DNA of 64,000 nt from Przewalskia tangutica (GCA_029844215.1 CM056725.1:39524485-39588484); one strand, 5' to 3'. Shown: positions 10,100-22,681, counted from the stretch's first letter. Notes: generated by a model not told the origin, from the letters alone. A program made the numbers and translations.

Positions 10100-11295
10100 C
10101 CGCGCCACGACTCTGCCGCGACCCGCTGGTCCATGAGTACCTTTCTCCCGGCGAGTAATCGCCGGGGATGAAGAAACGGCAATGCACTCGAGATCGGGCC
10201 CTACTACCGCTTCCCGGTCGGACAAACTTCGCGAAATGACCTGCCGCCACAAGTATAGCAGCTCGAGTACACTCCCGTAATGGTATCTACCACAACGGCA
10301 CACCGAGCAGACCTCGAACGGTTAGCACTCGCTACTCGAAATCAAGTCCCGGGCCCCGACCGCTCGATCGCCTGGGCTGTCCGAAAATGAGGTAGGAGCG
10401 CTCATACGCTGGCCGTGGTGCAAATCCGACTTCGATGCCGCCACCCCGAGGACCACCAAAAGAACCGGCCGTCTTGGCCTTCTTCTGCTGATGATATCGC
10501 TCTACCCGGCGGTCTCACGCCTCGCATCCTAGTGCATGAGCTCGCATACGGTTATGTCCATGCTCGGTCAAGGGACACACCGCACAAGACTCGGCCATGT
10601 AATCATCTAGCCAGTGACATAGCGATGTACGGTCCTCCATCTCTGCTACAAGGCAGGACATATCGAGCCAAAGAATCAAACTCGACATTGTACTCCTCAC
10701 TGCGCCCTCCCCGCCTCAAAGAACAAGAATCTATCACCTCGTGCCCTCCTCATCCGCGAGGCAAGAAGTGTGTGAGAAAAGCCTCAAAACTCATCCCATA
10801 CCGCTGAGGTGCATGCTCTCCCGAAAGCTCCCATGAATCAAACCAATCGATCGCGGTATCACGCAGCCGATGCGAACCGAATGTCACAAATTTCGCCTCG
10901 AAGCCCCGATCACCGCGATAATCCTTCGCGGTGACGGATGAACTCCTCGGATCATCCTCCGCCGACCAGAAACTCTGGCGGCTACAACTCAAGAAATCTC
11001 GTAGCCTCAAACTATTCGCCTCGGTGCACTACGGTGCGATCGAGCCGAGCCGAATCGCCAGATCCTCTCCTCGACGGGCCACAACTTTAGCCAATAGTGG
11101 CCATCTCCTTGTACCCTAACTCTCCGCCCCAGCCGTGGGATAGGAGGTGTGGGTACTGCGTGGTCTCTCTGGGCCGGGCGGCCATAGAACTCGCCGCCTC
11201 TCGTATAGACGGGCACGAGCCCTCGTGACTGGGTGTCTCGCTAGCGCCTCCTGGCCGCTTGCCCTTCCGGGCCCGGTTGCCTTACGTGGAGGCAT
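10100..11295 (-). pseudogene. M1 gag remnant
   Basis: The minus-strand start ATGCCTCCACGTAAGGCAACC at 11295 (MPPRKAT) matches the gag start of the other elements. Capsid motifs follow: LRDFLSCS and TFGSHRLRDTAIDWFDSWEL at about 10830-11005, then FEAFLTHFLP near 10760. Further down are DDYMAESCAV and an arginine-rich segment. A damaged zinc knuckle lies near 10210-10260 (CYTCGGRSFREVC, lacking its His in this frame). Frameshifts are frequent. It is closest to gag of A and H by eye. Confidence 0.8.
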
Positions 11296-11480
11296 AATCA
11301 GCATAGAAAGGAATACGTTAGAGGTCCAACCTATAACACGCCTCTAAAGCACGATCTCGTAATGAGAAGAATGGAAACCAATCCTAAATATCCTATAGCC
11401 TCACGATTATTGGTGTGGTGCACAACACACCGATAATCAAGACTTACTAGATACGGTGCAGACACTTTCCGAGGATTAAT

Positions 11481-11493
11481 CGCTTCGATACCA
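11481..11493 (-). other. Primer-binding site, element M1
   Basis: Plus strand CGCTTCGATACCA, i.e. TGGTATCGAAGCG on the element strand, four bases inside the LTR end; altered initiator Met-tRNA complement. Confidence 0.75.
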
Positions 11494-12663
11494 CTTTTGT
11501 CACGACCTGCCCGGCCCGTGGATCGTGCCTTACCGGCACCCAAGTAGCCATACATCGAGTAACCACGGAAATATAAACCAAGACAGAAACAGCTTTATAA
11601 AATAAGACACAACTTATGTAAGAAAACGCCGCTTTCGCATATATAAATAATCAAGTTTTTCATTACATCCCAACTGCATAATAGTACTACAGCACTCTAA
11701 GGAAGTAGCAACTATGGCGGACAGTGGCCCGCCATACCCTCGATCAGATAAAACTATCTACAATACAGGAGATCATACCCAAAAGTAGAGCCTCCGAGAA
11801 GATGGAGCTCCCGACACCAACGCAAAAGATCCTAAGGATGCGGATCTAGCACTGCTTGCCTTTACCGCGCATGAACGCAGCCCCCAAGGAGGTCGATAAC
11901 AGTACCAAGTATGTGAAACTATAAAGAATCGAAATGAAATCAAAGTATTTAAAACCTTTTCACAAATACAATCGCTCAATTGCACATAGTGCCACATCAC
12001 AAACAACAAATGTAAATAGGAAAATCAGAATGTGTCTATTCTAGGCCGCGAATGATCGGGCAAGGCCAATCGCCCATAGTATCATTCAAGGTGCCTAGTC
12101 CTCGACTTCCGCACTCGCATAGGTCACACACGCACCGCATGAGGTATTCCCGCGACGGGGCAGCTAACCCCAGATCCGCCTAGGCTCCCGCAGCCCGCAT
12201 AGCCTCAAAAGACCGCGTAGTCTCGATAGACCGCATAGGAATCCCGTGATCGTGCTAAACACCCGAATGATCAATCTCGAGCATACCGCTCCGCATAGTC
12301 TCACAGATACAGCCGTATAGACCAAGATCAAGGGGCAAGCCTCAGATAATACGGGGGTAGGTGATACAATAACAAGACAACGGACTTACGGTTAGCAACG
12401 TAGCAAAGCAAGAATGACCCCTTACACAAAGATTTCAAGACAATAACCTGTAACATCATAATAGTCTACTTATCACACAAATCTTACGAATCAATACAAG
12501 GCTTTTATAAACAAACAAGTAAACAGCCTTTTTATCTTTCTTAAGTTGTTATACCTAACTTCCCATAAAGCTAGTATAACTCTTAAGCTTTTGTTTTAAA
12601 ACCAAATATTTATCTTCGTTAAAAATGATTCAAGATTCTTTGAAATGCTTTCATTCTTTGTTA

Positions 12664-12785
12664 TTCAAAGCTTAAGCCGTGAGGCATTGCCGTAATTATT
12701 ATTCGTGCTTAAGCCGTGAGGTATTACCATAAGTATTATTCAGCTTAAGTCAAAGACATTGCCGTAGTTATTATTCAGCTTAACA
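12664..12785. repeat. Three-unit tandem repeat in M1 LTR
   Basis: About 40-bp units carrying CTTAAGCCGTGAGG or CTTAAGTCAAAGAC followed by ATTGCCGTAATTATTATTC, three copies. The same unit is present twice in C (14713-14785 and 20529-20607). Confidence 0.8.
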
Positions 12786-13502
12786 CATGTACGCTCACCG
12801 CACTATATATTGTAAAATATCATGCTTTAGGAGGAATCACATACCTTCTCAAATAAAACCACCGCCAAGTGAATATGTCGCACAGAGAGTCACCATAATA
12901 GTCACGTATATCTATCAAAGACTACTCAAGGTCATTCTAAACAGAGGGTTCACAATTCTATGGAAAGTTGGCAAGACTTCCTACCCATGAGCTATATAAG
13001 TTCATCGTGAAAACAAATTCTATGTGAGTACGCTTTTGATTATTCTTCTTTAAACCCTTCTACTGTGTTAACAGCTCAATTCTATTCGTGATATTCTTCT
13101 AAGTATTTAATACTTATTCTAATACTACTACAGTAAGTATTCTCTAATTCAAAAGAGGTTAGGACTAGTTACCCTGTAAGCCCAATAATATCCTAGATAA
13201 AGTCGCTACTGAGCAAGGTTTAGCTCCTAAGTTGTACGCTCCCAGAGTCCAAGAAACCTTAGAAGTTCTTTACAACTTCTACAAAGGACTAAGGGATTTG
13301 GGCTAGGTATTTTGGGAATTATAACAATCCTAGAAGACAACTTTTCTTCCCAGGGAGGGGGTAGATTTCTGCCAGGCTAGGGGGTAGGCCCTCGCCAAAC
13401 TCACTCAAGGGGAGGTGTTGGACGAAAGGCTAAGGGAGAGGAGAGGATTTTTAGACTTGGAAGATAACTTTGTGGATGAAGAACTCTTCATCTTTAAGGG
13501 GG

Positions 13503-13706
13503 TATTTATAGGTCAAGAAGTGGCCAACCAATGGCCAAGATTAAGACAAGTGCAAGGCAAGTGTAGGGTGAAGATTTACTCCACACAAATATCCTACCAA
13601 CTCCTTGACTTGTGCACAAGGCACAAAAAACGTGCACCTCCTCTCCAATCTCATCCAATGGAAGATTCAAGTCCATCAATGGGAGGGTGCCAAGTGTCGC
13701 CCTCCC
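13503..13706 (-). promoter_or_regulatory. LTR promoter: U3 dyad and TATA box (M1)
   Basis: The dyad at 13681-13706 has outer arms GGGAGGG and CCCTCCC with a CAAGTG-type core. TATAAATA (minus) lies at 13503-13510. Confidence 0.6.
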
Positions 13707-13918
13707 GTTGGTCCAAAATGTTTCATCTCTCGGAAAAATCCGCAAAAATTAGTAATGGCATAGCCGGAATTTTCCCTACGAAAGCTGTGGAAACGTTTCG
13801 TCGGAAAACGATTCTTTTAGTGAGTTATGTACAAAAAAAACGTCCAAGGCTAACTTTAAGGCCAAACTTTTTGTACGTATTCCCTTACGTACATACTCTC
13901 GAAATACGGGGTATAACA

Positions 13919-16782
13919 CCTTTGGCCGAGAGCCCCTCCCCCCTTGGCCGAGAGTACCCCCCCTCCTAGTGGGGTTGGCCGAGGGGTATACACCCCCCCT
14001 TGTGGTGTTGTCTCATATAAATACCCCCCCTCTTGGTAGAAATACTCTCCAAAGTATTGTTACTATACCCAAAATACCTTAGCCGTATACCTTGTAGTAT
14101 TCCAAAGATACCTCTATACGTAGAGCCCGGAAATACTACCGTATGTCCTTTTTGTCTCAAACCGAAACCCTAGGGAAAATCTTCATAGTTGGTTGAAGTA
14201 TTTAAGAAAAAGTTGCGTAGAACTTCTAAGGGTTGTTTGGAGCGGGTTGGAGCACCCGGAGTAGGAGCTAAGCGTTGCTCAGGACTGACATTTATACTTG
14301 GATAATTATGGGCTTATCGAGGTAAATATCTTGTCTCCCTTTTTATAATTAAGTGTGCATACTATTGAAGTATAAGAATTAAGTATAAGGTATATACAAG
14401 GAAAGTATATAGAAGAGAATTGAAATGTAATAGAAGGATATTACCGAAAAGACTTGAACTGAAATCACATCAGAAGATTAACCTGCAGAGTAGTCTAGAC
14501 TTTGATAGACTTGTATAACCGTTATAGGTTGAAGTACTGCGAGTAGCGTATTCTACTCGGAGGGTGGAAAAGGCTAGCCGGACTACAGTACGTTGGAGCG
14601 TTTTGCTTATAGTCGATAAATCGTCACGAGGTATGTGATTCTTCCTATACTCTTGAGCATGATATTTTAAAGTATATATAGTACGGTAGACGTACGTGTG
14701 TTAACTGAATAATAATTTCGGTAATGTCTTTTGACTTAAGCCTGAATAATAATTACGGCAATGTCTTTTTGACTTAAGCCTGAATAATCTTGAAGTATTT
14801 CAAAAGAATACTGGATCATTTTTTAACAGAAGAATAATACTTGGTTTTAAAAGTTTAAGAGTTATACTAGTTTTATGGGAAGTTAGGTATAACGGCTTAA
14901 GAGAGATAAAAAGAATGATTTACTAATTTAAGAAGTTAAGAGACTTGATCTTAAAAGATAAGAGACTTGACTTAATTGAATTTTGTTAAAAGTGTGAAAC
15001 CTCATTCGTGAGTAATGAGTATTTTGGCTTTCAAAAGGAATAATGTTGTACTGATTTCGGAAATCAGAATGAATGTCGAACAAACCACAGCAACGCTAAT
15101 AAAGGGAAATGTTTTGACTAATAAAGAATTATTAGTAACCAGTAGAAACCTCCATCTGCATAGAAGCTAAGATGATACAAAATGATATAACATTTCCTAG
15201 ATCATGGCTGCTTTAATAAGATTGTTATAAACAAGAATAACCTACTCACGTATCAGACATATGTTTCTCAAATTGCTTTCAAAGGGAATTATATCATTAA
15301 GTGATTAATACTATGAACTACGAAACCTTTCGAAAATGAGAAACTTGAGTAATTGAAATTAGGCAAACTTGAACGTTTGGAAAAGAATGTTGTACTTGAT
15401 TTTACAAAGAGAAGTGTTTTGATTTACTTCAAAAGATAATCACTATATTTTTATATACTACGGGTATTGTGTGACTTTTGTGAAAGTAACATATTTTTTA
15501 AAGAGTTAATGTATGAAGTACTTTGGGGATAAAAACCCGATCTTGTTAATCATATAGTAGAAAGTACCTTGTGTGAATAATTTTATTGTGTTGGTTTTTG
15601 ATAGCCTTGTAATACTTCTTGTTGATTTGATAAGGAAATATGCTAGGATGCTACGTGTGTTAGTGTCTTGTGATGTTTGTGTAAAGAGGTTTCCCTTGTT
15701 GTGCTTATGTTGTCTAACGCAGTTCGTTATGCTAGTATTACATCACTCACCTCTTGACATAATGCAGGGGTTAAGCCCTCCGACGCGGTAGACTCAAAGT
15801 GTCCAGGACCATGATTCGAGAATACCTCACGCGGGTCCTAGGGACCTATCGCGAGCTACGAGAGTTCCGAGTTAGTGTGCGCCTTTATGGTCATGCGGTC
15901 TATGTGGCCATACGATCGCGAGTCCGGGGCGATGCCGGGAGTAGCTACCGATGCGGGAATACCTCATGCGGGCCATCGAGTGGCCTGCGGAGTCGCGGAA
16001 GTTCGTGGCTAGACGCGCACATTAGATATCGCGCGAGTGGCGGCTTTGATCATGTGACGGCCTAGACAGATCTCATGATACGCTTTATGACCTTGTTTGT
16101 ACCGTGGGTTTTAGTAGTCGGCTATGCCTTCGCATTTACCCCAGACGGTTTTATGATGACACGTGGGACCTGATGTTCATGTGTATTCCGTTGTGGGTTT
16201 ATATCATGGACTGCCGGCAGTGAGGAGGGTATTCCACGCATGATTGATGTTATGGCGTGAGTCCCGACTTGACATGATCGCTATTTATTGTGAATCGTAG
16301 TTTGGTTATCATACATGTCTCCTTCTTTATATAGACTACTATGATTTCATTTACGATTTTCGCCACATACTTAGTACATGTATCGACTCTCCTTCGGGCC
16401 GCTCATGCCGCAGTTGAGGTACACCAATCGTTGATCCTAGCTCTCGTGGTCACGCTCATTGCGTTTGGGAAGCTCCGCTTCTCCGAGGCTTATCAGTGGT
16501 ATAGTCCCCGTCGTAGTAGGTGCTACATTCGGGGTATGGCGGGCCCCGTCCCGCCATTGTTGTCATGTCACTCTTGAGGTCTCAGAGTACCTGTGGGCGA
16601 GTTGTATATGGATGTAATCGTTGGATTTAAGTTTTCATATATACATGCCGAAAGGAAATTTTTCTCGATTATTATTTCATACTTCATGTTATTTCATGTT
16701 ATTGTTTTATATTCCGCCGACACTGATGTTGTATCACTAGGTGCCCGGTAGGCACACTACCACGCCCGGTTCGGTCGTGACA
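13919..16782 (+). repeat. 5' LTR of element C (truncated left by M1 insertion)
   Basis: Starts at CCTTTGGCCGAGAG, matching 19744 of the 3' LTR, and ends TCGGTCGTGACA. The first ~1.8 kb is nearly identical to the partner; the last ~700 bp carries many 1-4 base differences at CAG, CTG and GG sites. It also lacks about 48 bases present at 22095-22145 between two GGCGTGAG copies. It has no promoter of its own because dyad and TATA lie in the missing part. Confidence 0.88.
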
Positions 16783-16786
16783 AAAG

Positions 16787-16800
16787 TGGTATCGTGAGCG
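16787..16800 (+). other. Primer-binding site, element C
   Basis: TGGTATCGTGAGCG follows the LTR after four bases; altered initiator Met-tRNA complement. Confidence 0.7.
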
Positions 16801-16987
16801 ATTAATCCTGAAAGTGTCTACGCATCAGATCCAGTAGAGTCTTGATTATCGGTGTGTTGTGCACCACACCACTAATCAGGAGGCTCGAGGATAGTTAGGA
16901 TTGGTTTCTAGTTCGTCTCACTCAGAGATCGTGGCGTAGAGCTGGGTGGTAAGTTGTCGCCTCTAACGTATTTCTTTCCTTACCGCT

Positions 16988-17816
16988 ATGCCTCCGCGTA
17001 GGCAAACCCGCCCAGAGGGCAAGGCAGCGGCGGAGTCGCGAGTAGAGTTCGTAGGTTACGAGGCAGAGGCCCAATCATCACCGTGGTATTTCATTCGGGA
17101 GTTATGCTACGCCACCATTTCAGAAAGTTTAGCACGCGCAGCGCTCATCGCGACCATGATATTTGAACCTTCAGTTCCACGACCGGGAACAGAGAATATA
17201 GATTGCAAAGAGGCGACCCTGTTACTAACTATGGATTTGGTTACCAGAGAGTATACCGATGTACCGCGAGTCTTGATGACTATCTAAGAGAGGGTTGTGC
17301 AAGGGAAATTCTTCAGTTGGGCTTGAGCATGGCCTGTGTACGGGCTTATGCGCAGCAGGCCAAGAAACGTAGAGATCGACGGGTTAACCAAGGACAGCAG
17401 AAGAGGGCCAGAACAGCAAGGTCCTTTGGTAACTTTCGAGGCGAATCGCCTCACCAGCAGATTAGATTATGCACATCCACCAGTGCAGAAAGGTCCTCCA
17501 CAAGGTTCAGAATGTTCGGGGTATGCAGGAGTTGGTCAGAGCTCCAGAGCTTCCGGTTCACAGCTACACGTAGGTTCCAGCCAGCCGGATTCAGTTTTCC
17601 CCCAGTGTTCAACGTGACAGGCGTCATCCCGGGGAATGTCGTCTTTTAGTTGGTACTTGTTGTACCTACGGCCGTCAGGGCCAGGTGTCGAAGGATATCC
17701 TAGTAGGAGGACTCAGCCTTCAGGATCGGTGGGTAGTTCGTCATCTTCCATAGCTATGCGCCCTACGGGGCAGGTTTTATTAGAACGACTAAGGGGAGTG
17801 AAGCAGTAGAAAAAGG
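16988..17816 (+). pseudogene. gag remnant of element C with internal capsid deletion
   Basis: The start at 16988 (MPPRRQTRPEGKAA) matches the family. A 99-residue frame runs to 17287. After about 17250 the sequence jumps to the region equivalent to RYVTGLDDYL of element E, so about 450 bp coding for the central capsid (DFLSC through the FLTHFLPSQM block) is absent. Then follow LSMACVRAYAQQAKKRRDRR, a basic stretch and FGNFRGESPHQQ in another frame. The zinc-knuckle region near 17600-17720 is frameshifted (GRQGQV-type sequence). Without the capsid core it could not assemble alone. Confidence 0.78.
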
Positions 17817-18340
17817 TATATCCTCAAACCTCTAGAGATCAGTATGTGTGATAAGACGAGTATATCATAAGTGCTATGTTCTGATAGCAGTGTGTTAGTT
17901 GTGATTAGAAACCATGGTTAGTAAAAAGGGGTAAGATTGGGGGATAAGAAAAAGTGTGAGCCTTAGAGCTTTATACGTAGAGACCTTAGAGGTAAGGCCA
18001 TCTCTGTAAAGAGGTATTTTATGTTTGACCCTTATCGGAGTGCATAGTGCACGAGAGATATATTGTGTGATAAGTCCCTGAGTAGTATGAAATGAGAGAG
18101 GGTAGTTGAGCTAAGAAGACCGCTAGGTTCTCGTAACGTGATTAGTGAGAGTTTTCCGGATCGGGGAGCTAGTGTTTGCGGCGTTCGGTCGGGTTGAGGC
18201 CGCTGCGGTCAACCCGCGTCCTGTATGGTGGTGGGGTCAGTTTGTGGTGGTCCCGCCTTGTGATAGGGTCATGAGGGTGTTAGGCCCATGTTTGGTTAAC
18301 CAGCGTACGAGTCATGGATGCATTCGACCAGTAGTCGGGC
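17817..18340 (+). other. Shared spacer module, element C
   Basis: Begins with GGTATATCCTC and holds the inverted repeat CGGGTTGA (18190-18197) and TCAACCCG (18209-18216). Part of 18230-18340 may be a decayed integrase N-terminus, as in E. No usable frame. Confidence 0.65.
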
Positions 18341-18850
18341 CGAGGAGGTCAGCCCGTCTTGTCTTCTAGTAAAGACCGTGTACTCGGTAGTAAGTTGCGG
18401 ATGATTATTTCAGAAGGTTGCACGAGGTGTCTTTCACCTTATGTCGCAAAGGAGCCTGTGTTACACTATTTTCGCTCGGAAGTTTTACCAGGCAGGGTTA
18501 GGAACTCAAGTGAGTCTCCGTATCGTATTCGTCCTCGGGCCAGTGTTTTGATTTCAGGGGTAGCCGTGAGGATTGTTGTCTCCTGTGGAGGGAGTGTTTA
18601 AGCTACCATTTCAGTGTTCGGATGTCGCCTTATGAAGCCTTGTAGGGGCGGAAGTGTAAGTTGCCGGTCGATTGGTTCGATGTTGGCAAGGTTCAGATAG
18701 TTGGTTCAGGCTTGTTCCAGCAGTCTGTGGATAGAGTGAAGCTTGTCTAGAAGAGGTTATTGGCAGCTCAGAGAAATCGTGCGGATAATCGGCGACGACG
18801 CTTAGAGTTCAGGTTGACGGTCGGTCTTCTTGAAGGTACCACCCCGGATA
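18341..18850 (+). pseudogene. Integrase C-terminal remnant, element C
   Basis: In shifting frames one can read RLHEVS, GLGTQVSLR and, from 18600, YHFSVRMSPYEAL, GRKCKLPVDWFDVGKVQIV and LLAAQRNRADNRRR. This is the end of a gypsy integrase core and the linker to the GPY/F domain. The zinc-binding part, most catalytic residues and all upstream pol are missing, so it cannot act. Confidence 0.75.
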
Positions 18851-19181
18851 GGGTGTGACGAGTTTGGAAACTGAAGCAGTAACAGAAATGTGGTAAGTTA
18901 TGAGAAAGATGTTCGAGTGTACGAGAAGGGTACGACGAGTAAGGGAAGAAGCGAGCATGTATTGCGAGCATAGATGTGATCATTTCTTTGGTAAGGAGAA
19001 GGTGCGAAGGAAGTATATTTTAGACCTCGGGTAAGGGCTTTTGTGTCGCTAGAGGTGTTTCCTCGTGGACTTGGATGTAAGTATTTGCGCAGGTGTTTCT
19101 GTGGCCAGGTGTGGCAGGATTGTTTTCGTAAGTATAGCAGTGAAGACTATACTGGCGCATGTTTGTTTGAGACTTAGAAGG

Positions 19182-19216
19182 AACATTCGGGACGAATGTT
19201 TCTAAGGAGGGGAGAA
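19182..19216 (+). other. Pre-PPT hairpin and polypurine tract, element C
   Basis: AACATTCG and CGAATGTT (19182-19200) pair across GGA. The polypurine tract AAGGAGGGGAGAA (19204-19216) ends at the LTR. Confidence 0.85.
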
Positions 19217-22200
19217 TGTTATACCCCGTATTTCCAGAGTATGTACGTAAGGACGTACGTAGAAAAGTTTGGACTTTAAAGTAGGCTTGGCCGATTTTAT
19301 TTTGTGCACAACACCCGGTTAGAGTCGTTTTTCGACGAAACGTTTTACATAACTTGCGAAGGGAAAATTCCGGCTATGTCATTTTTAATTTTTGCGGATT
19401 TTTCCGAGAGACGAAACATTTTGGACCAACGGGAGGGTGACATGTGTCACCCTCATGTTGGACGTCTTTTGGGGCGGCAACTTGCACGATTTGCAAGTCA
19501 AGTGGGTAAGATATTTTTTGTAGATATTTGTGAGGGTTTTAAGGAGTAGGGACTAGGGGGCACTTGGGCACATCTTGGCCCTCCACTTGCCCCCCACTTG
19601 GCTAGATCATGGTCTTTGATTTCCCTATAAATACCCCTCCCCCTTTGAAGACTTCTTCATCCAAAAACTTTCCTAAGTCTAAAATCCTCCCCCCTCTCCT
19701 TGTAGTGTTTCGTCCAAACACCCCCCTCCCTCTTTGAGAAGGCCCTTTGGCCGAGAGCCCCTCCCCCCTTGGCCGAGAGTACCCCCCTCCTAGTGGGGTT
19801 GGCCGAGGGGTATACACCCCCCCTTGTGGTGTTGTCTCATATAAATACCCCCTCTCTTGGTAGAAATACTCTCCAAAGTATTGTTACTATACCCAAAATA
19901 CCTTAGCCGTATACCTTGTAGTATTCCAAAGATACCTCTATACGTAGAGCCCGGAAATACTACCGTATGTCCTTTTTGTCTCAAACCGAAACCCTAGGGA
20001 AAATCTTCACAGTTGGTTGAAGTATTTAAGAAGAAGTTGCGTAGAACTTCTAAGGGTTGTTTGGAGCGGGTTGGAGCACCCGGAGTAGGAGCTAAGCGTT
20101 GCTCAGGACCGACATTTATACTTGGATAATTATGGGCTTATCGAGGTAAATATCTTGTCTCCCTTTTTGTAATTAAGTGTGCATACTATTGAAGTATAAG
20201 AATTAAGTATAAGGTATATACAAGGAAAGTATATAGAAGAGAATTGAAATGTAATAGAAGGATATTACCGAAAAGACTTGAACTGAAATCACATCAGAAG
20301 ATTAACTCACAGAGTAGTCTAGACTTTGATAGACTTGTATAACCGTTATAGGTTGAAGTACTGCGAGTAGCGTATTCTACTCGGAGGGTGGAAAAGGCTA
20401 GCCGGACTACAGTACGTTGGAGCGTTTTGCTTATAGTCGATAAATCGTCACGAGGTATGTGATTCTTCCTATACTCTTGAGCATGATATTTTAAAGTATA
20501 TATAGTACGGTAGACGTACGTGTGTTAACTGAATAATAATTTCGGCAATGTCTTTTGACTTAAGCCTGAATAATAATTACGGCAATGTCTTTTTGACTTA
20601 AGCCTGAATAATCTTGAAGTATTTCAAAAGAATACTGGATCATTTTTTAACAGAAGAATAATACTTGGTTTTAAAAGTTTAAGAGTTATACTAGCTTTAT
20701 GGGAAGTTAGGTATAACGACTTAAGAGAGATAAAAAGAATGATTTACTAATTTAAGAAGTTAAGAGACTTGATCTTAAAAGATAAGAGACTTGACTTAAT
20801 TGAATTTTGTTAAAAGTGTGAAACCTCATTCGTGAGTAATGAGTATTTTGGCTTTCAAAAGGAATAATGTTGTACTGATTTCGGAAATCAGAATGAATGT
20901 CGAACAAACCACAGCAGCGCTAATAAAGGGAAATGTTTTGACTAATAAAGAATTATTAGTAACCAGTAGAAACCTCCATCTGCATAGAAGCTAAGATGAG
21001 ACAAAATGATATTACATTTCCTAGATCATGGCTGCTTTAATAAGATTGTTATAAACAAGAATAACCTACTCACGTATCAGACATATGTTTCTCAAATTGC
21101 TTTCAAAGGGAATTATATCATTAAGTGATTAATACTATGAACTACGAAACCTTTCGAAAATGAGAAACTTGAGTAATTGAAATTAGGCAAACTTGAACGT
21201 TTGAAAAAGAATGTTGTACTTGATTTTACAAAGAGAAGTGTTTTGATTTACTTCAAAAGATAATCACTCTATTTTTATATACTACGGGTATTGTGTGACT
21301 TTTGTGAAAGTAACATATCTTTTAAAGAGTTAATGTATGAAGTACTTTGGGGATAAAAACCCGATCTTGTTAATCTTATAGTAGAAAGTACCTTGTGTGA
21401 ATAATTTGATTGTGTTGGTTTGTGATAGCCTTGTAATACTTCTTGTTGATTTGATAAGGAAATATGCTAGGATGCTACGTGTGTTAGTGTCTTGTGATGT
21501 TTGTGTAAAGGGGTTTCCCTTGTTGTGCTTATGTTGTCTAACGGTAAGCCGTTATGCTAGTATTACATCACTCACCTCTTGACATAATTCCGGGGGTTAA
21601 GCCGCCTCCACGTGTGGGTAGACTCAGCGATGCAGGACCATGATTCGAGAATACCTCATGCGGGTCCTGGGGACCTATGCGGAGCTACGAGAGTTCCAGG
21701 TTAGTGTGCGGCCTTTATGGTCATGCGGTCTATGTGGCCATACGGACTGCGAGTCCAGGACGATGCCGGGGAGTAGCTACCCTCGATGCGGGAGTACTCA
21801 CGCGGGCCATCGAGTGGCCTATGCGAGTCGCGGAAGTTCGTGGCTAGACGCGCACATTAGATACTTCGGGCGAGTGGCCAGCTTTGATCATGTGACGGTC
21901 TAGACAGATCTCATGATACAGTTTATGACCTTGTTTGTACTGTGGGTTTTAGTAGTCGGCTATGCCTTCGCATTTACCCCTCAGACGGTTTTATGATGAC
22001 ACAGTGGGACCCGTGTTCATGTGTATTCCTTGGTGCTTTTATATCATAGATCGCCGCAGTGAGGAAGGTATTCCACGCATGATTGATGTTATGGGCGTGA
22101 GACCCATAGTTATATTTGAGTGATGACTTTGAGGCGTGAGTCCCCGACTTGACATGACTTCTTATTTATCGCGAATCGTAGTTTGGTTATCATACATGTC

Positions 22201-22681
22201 TCCTGCTTTATATAGACTACTATAATTTCATTTACTGATTTTCGGGCCACATACTTAGTACTGGTAGATCGACTCCTTCGGGCCGCGTTCATGCCGCAGT
22301 TGAGGTACACCAATCGCTGATCCTAGCTCGTGGTCACAGTCAGCGTTGGGAAGCTCCGCTTCTCCGAGGCTTATCAGTGGTATAGTCCCCTGTCGTAGTA
22401 GATGCTTACATTCAGGGGTATGGCGGGGCCCTGTCCCGCCATTGTTGTCATGTCACTCTTAGAGGTCTGTAGTACCGCCAGGCAGAGTTGTATATGGGAT
22501 GTAACTGTTCGGATTTAAGTTTTCATATATACATGCCGAAAGGCAATTTTTCTCAGATTATTATTTCATACTTCATGTTATTTCATGTTATTGTTTTATA
22601 TTCCGCTGATTACTCTGATGTTGTATCACTAGGGTGCCCGGGGTAAGGCACCAGTCACGGGCCCGGGTTCGGGTCGTGACA
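19217..22681 (+). repeat. 3' LTR of element C
   Basis: Begins TGTTATACCCCGTATTTCC and ends TTCGGGTCGTGACA, 3465 bp, the most complete LTR of this type here. It contains the dyad, TATA, two copies of the 40-bp ATTACGGCAATG unit (20529-20607), a GAG|GTATGT site near 20453 and the 22095-22150 block missing from the 5' copy. A run of about 14 C follows. Confidence 0.92.
19433..19633 (+). promoter_or_regulatory. LTR promoter: U3 dyad and TATA box (C, 3' LTR)
   Basis: A perfect 10-bp-arm dyad at 19433-19454, and TATAAATA at 19626-19633. Confidence 0.62.

Larger units (their letters stand above)
1..13918 (-). mobile_element. Element M1: Ty3/gypsy gag-pol retrotransposon, interrupted by element A
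   Basis: Read on the minus strand, this element has its 5' LTR at 11498-13918, then primer site, gag, protease, reverse transcriptase, RNase H and integrase, running off the left edge before its 3' LTR. Element A (2209-9146) splits the reverse transcriptase. The domain order PR-RT-RH-INT is that of Ty3/gypsy (Metaviridae). It is the only element here with a full enzyme set, so it represents the possible autonomous partner of the others. All reading frames are broken by small indels. Its right flank is C-type LTR sequence, so M1 probably inserted into the 5' LTR of element C; the left junction needed to prove this is outside the window. Confidence 0.85.
11498..13918 (-). repeat. 5' LTR of element M1
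   Basis: On the plus strand it starts TGTCACGACC and ends GGGGTATAACA, the inverse of the family LTR, and is 2421 bp long. On the element strand it has the dyad at 13681-13706, a TATA box at 13503-13510 and a tandem repeat at 12664-12785. The next base on the right begins C-type LTR sequence (13919-13923 CCTTT is the expected target duplication). Confidence 0.9.
13919..22681 (+). mobile_element. Element C: non-autonomous LTR retrotransposon, 5' LTR split by M1
   Basis: The right part of a 5' LTR (13919-16782), internal DNA of 2434 bp and a full 3' LTR (19217-22681). The missing ~527 LTR bases match 19217-19743 of the 3' copy and should lie left of the window, beyond M1. Inside are a primer site, a gag with a large internal deletion, the shared spacer, an integrase C-terminal remnant and a polypurine tract. 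Right of it, a run of C joins a D-type LTR fragment. Confidence 0.85.

Noticed and set aside
13415..13969. 184-codon frame on the plus strand
   Set aside because: Antisense to the M1 LTR promoter region and crosses the M1/C junction; no recognisable content.
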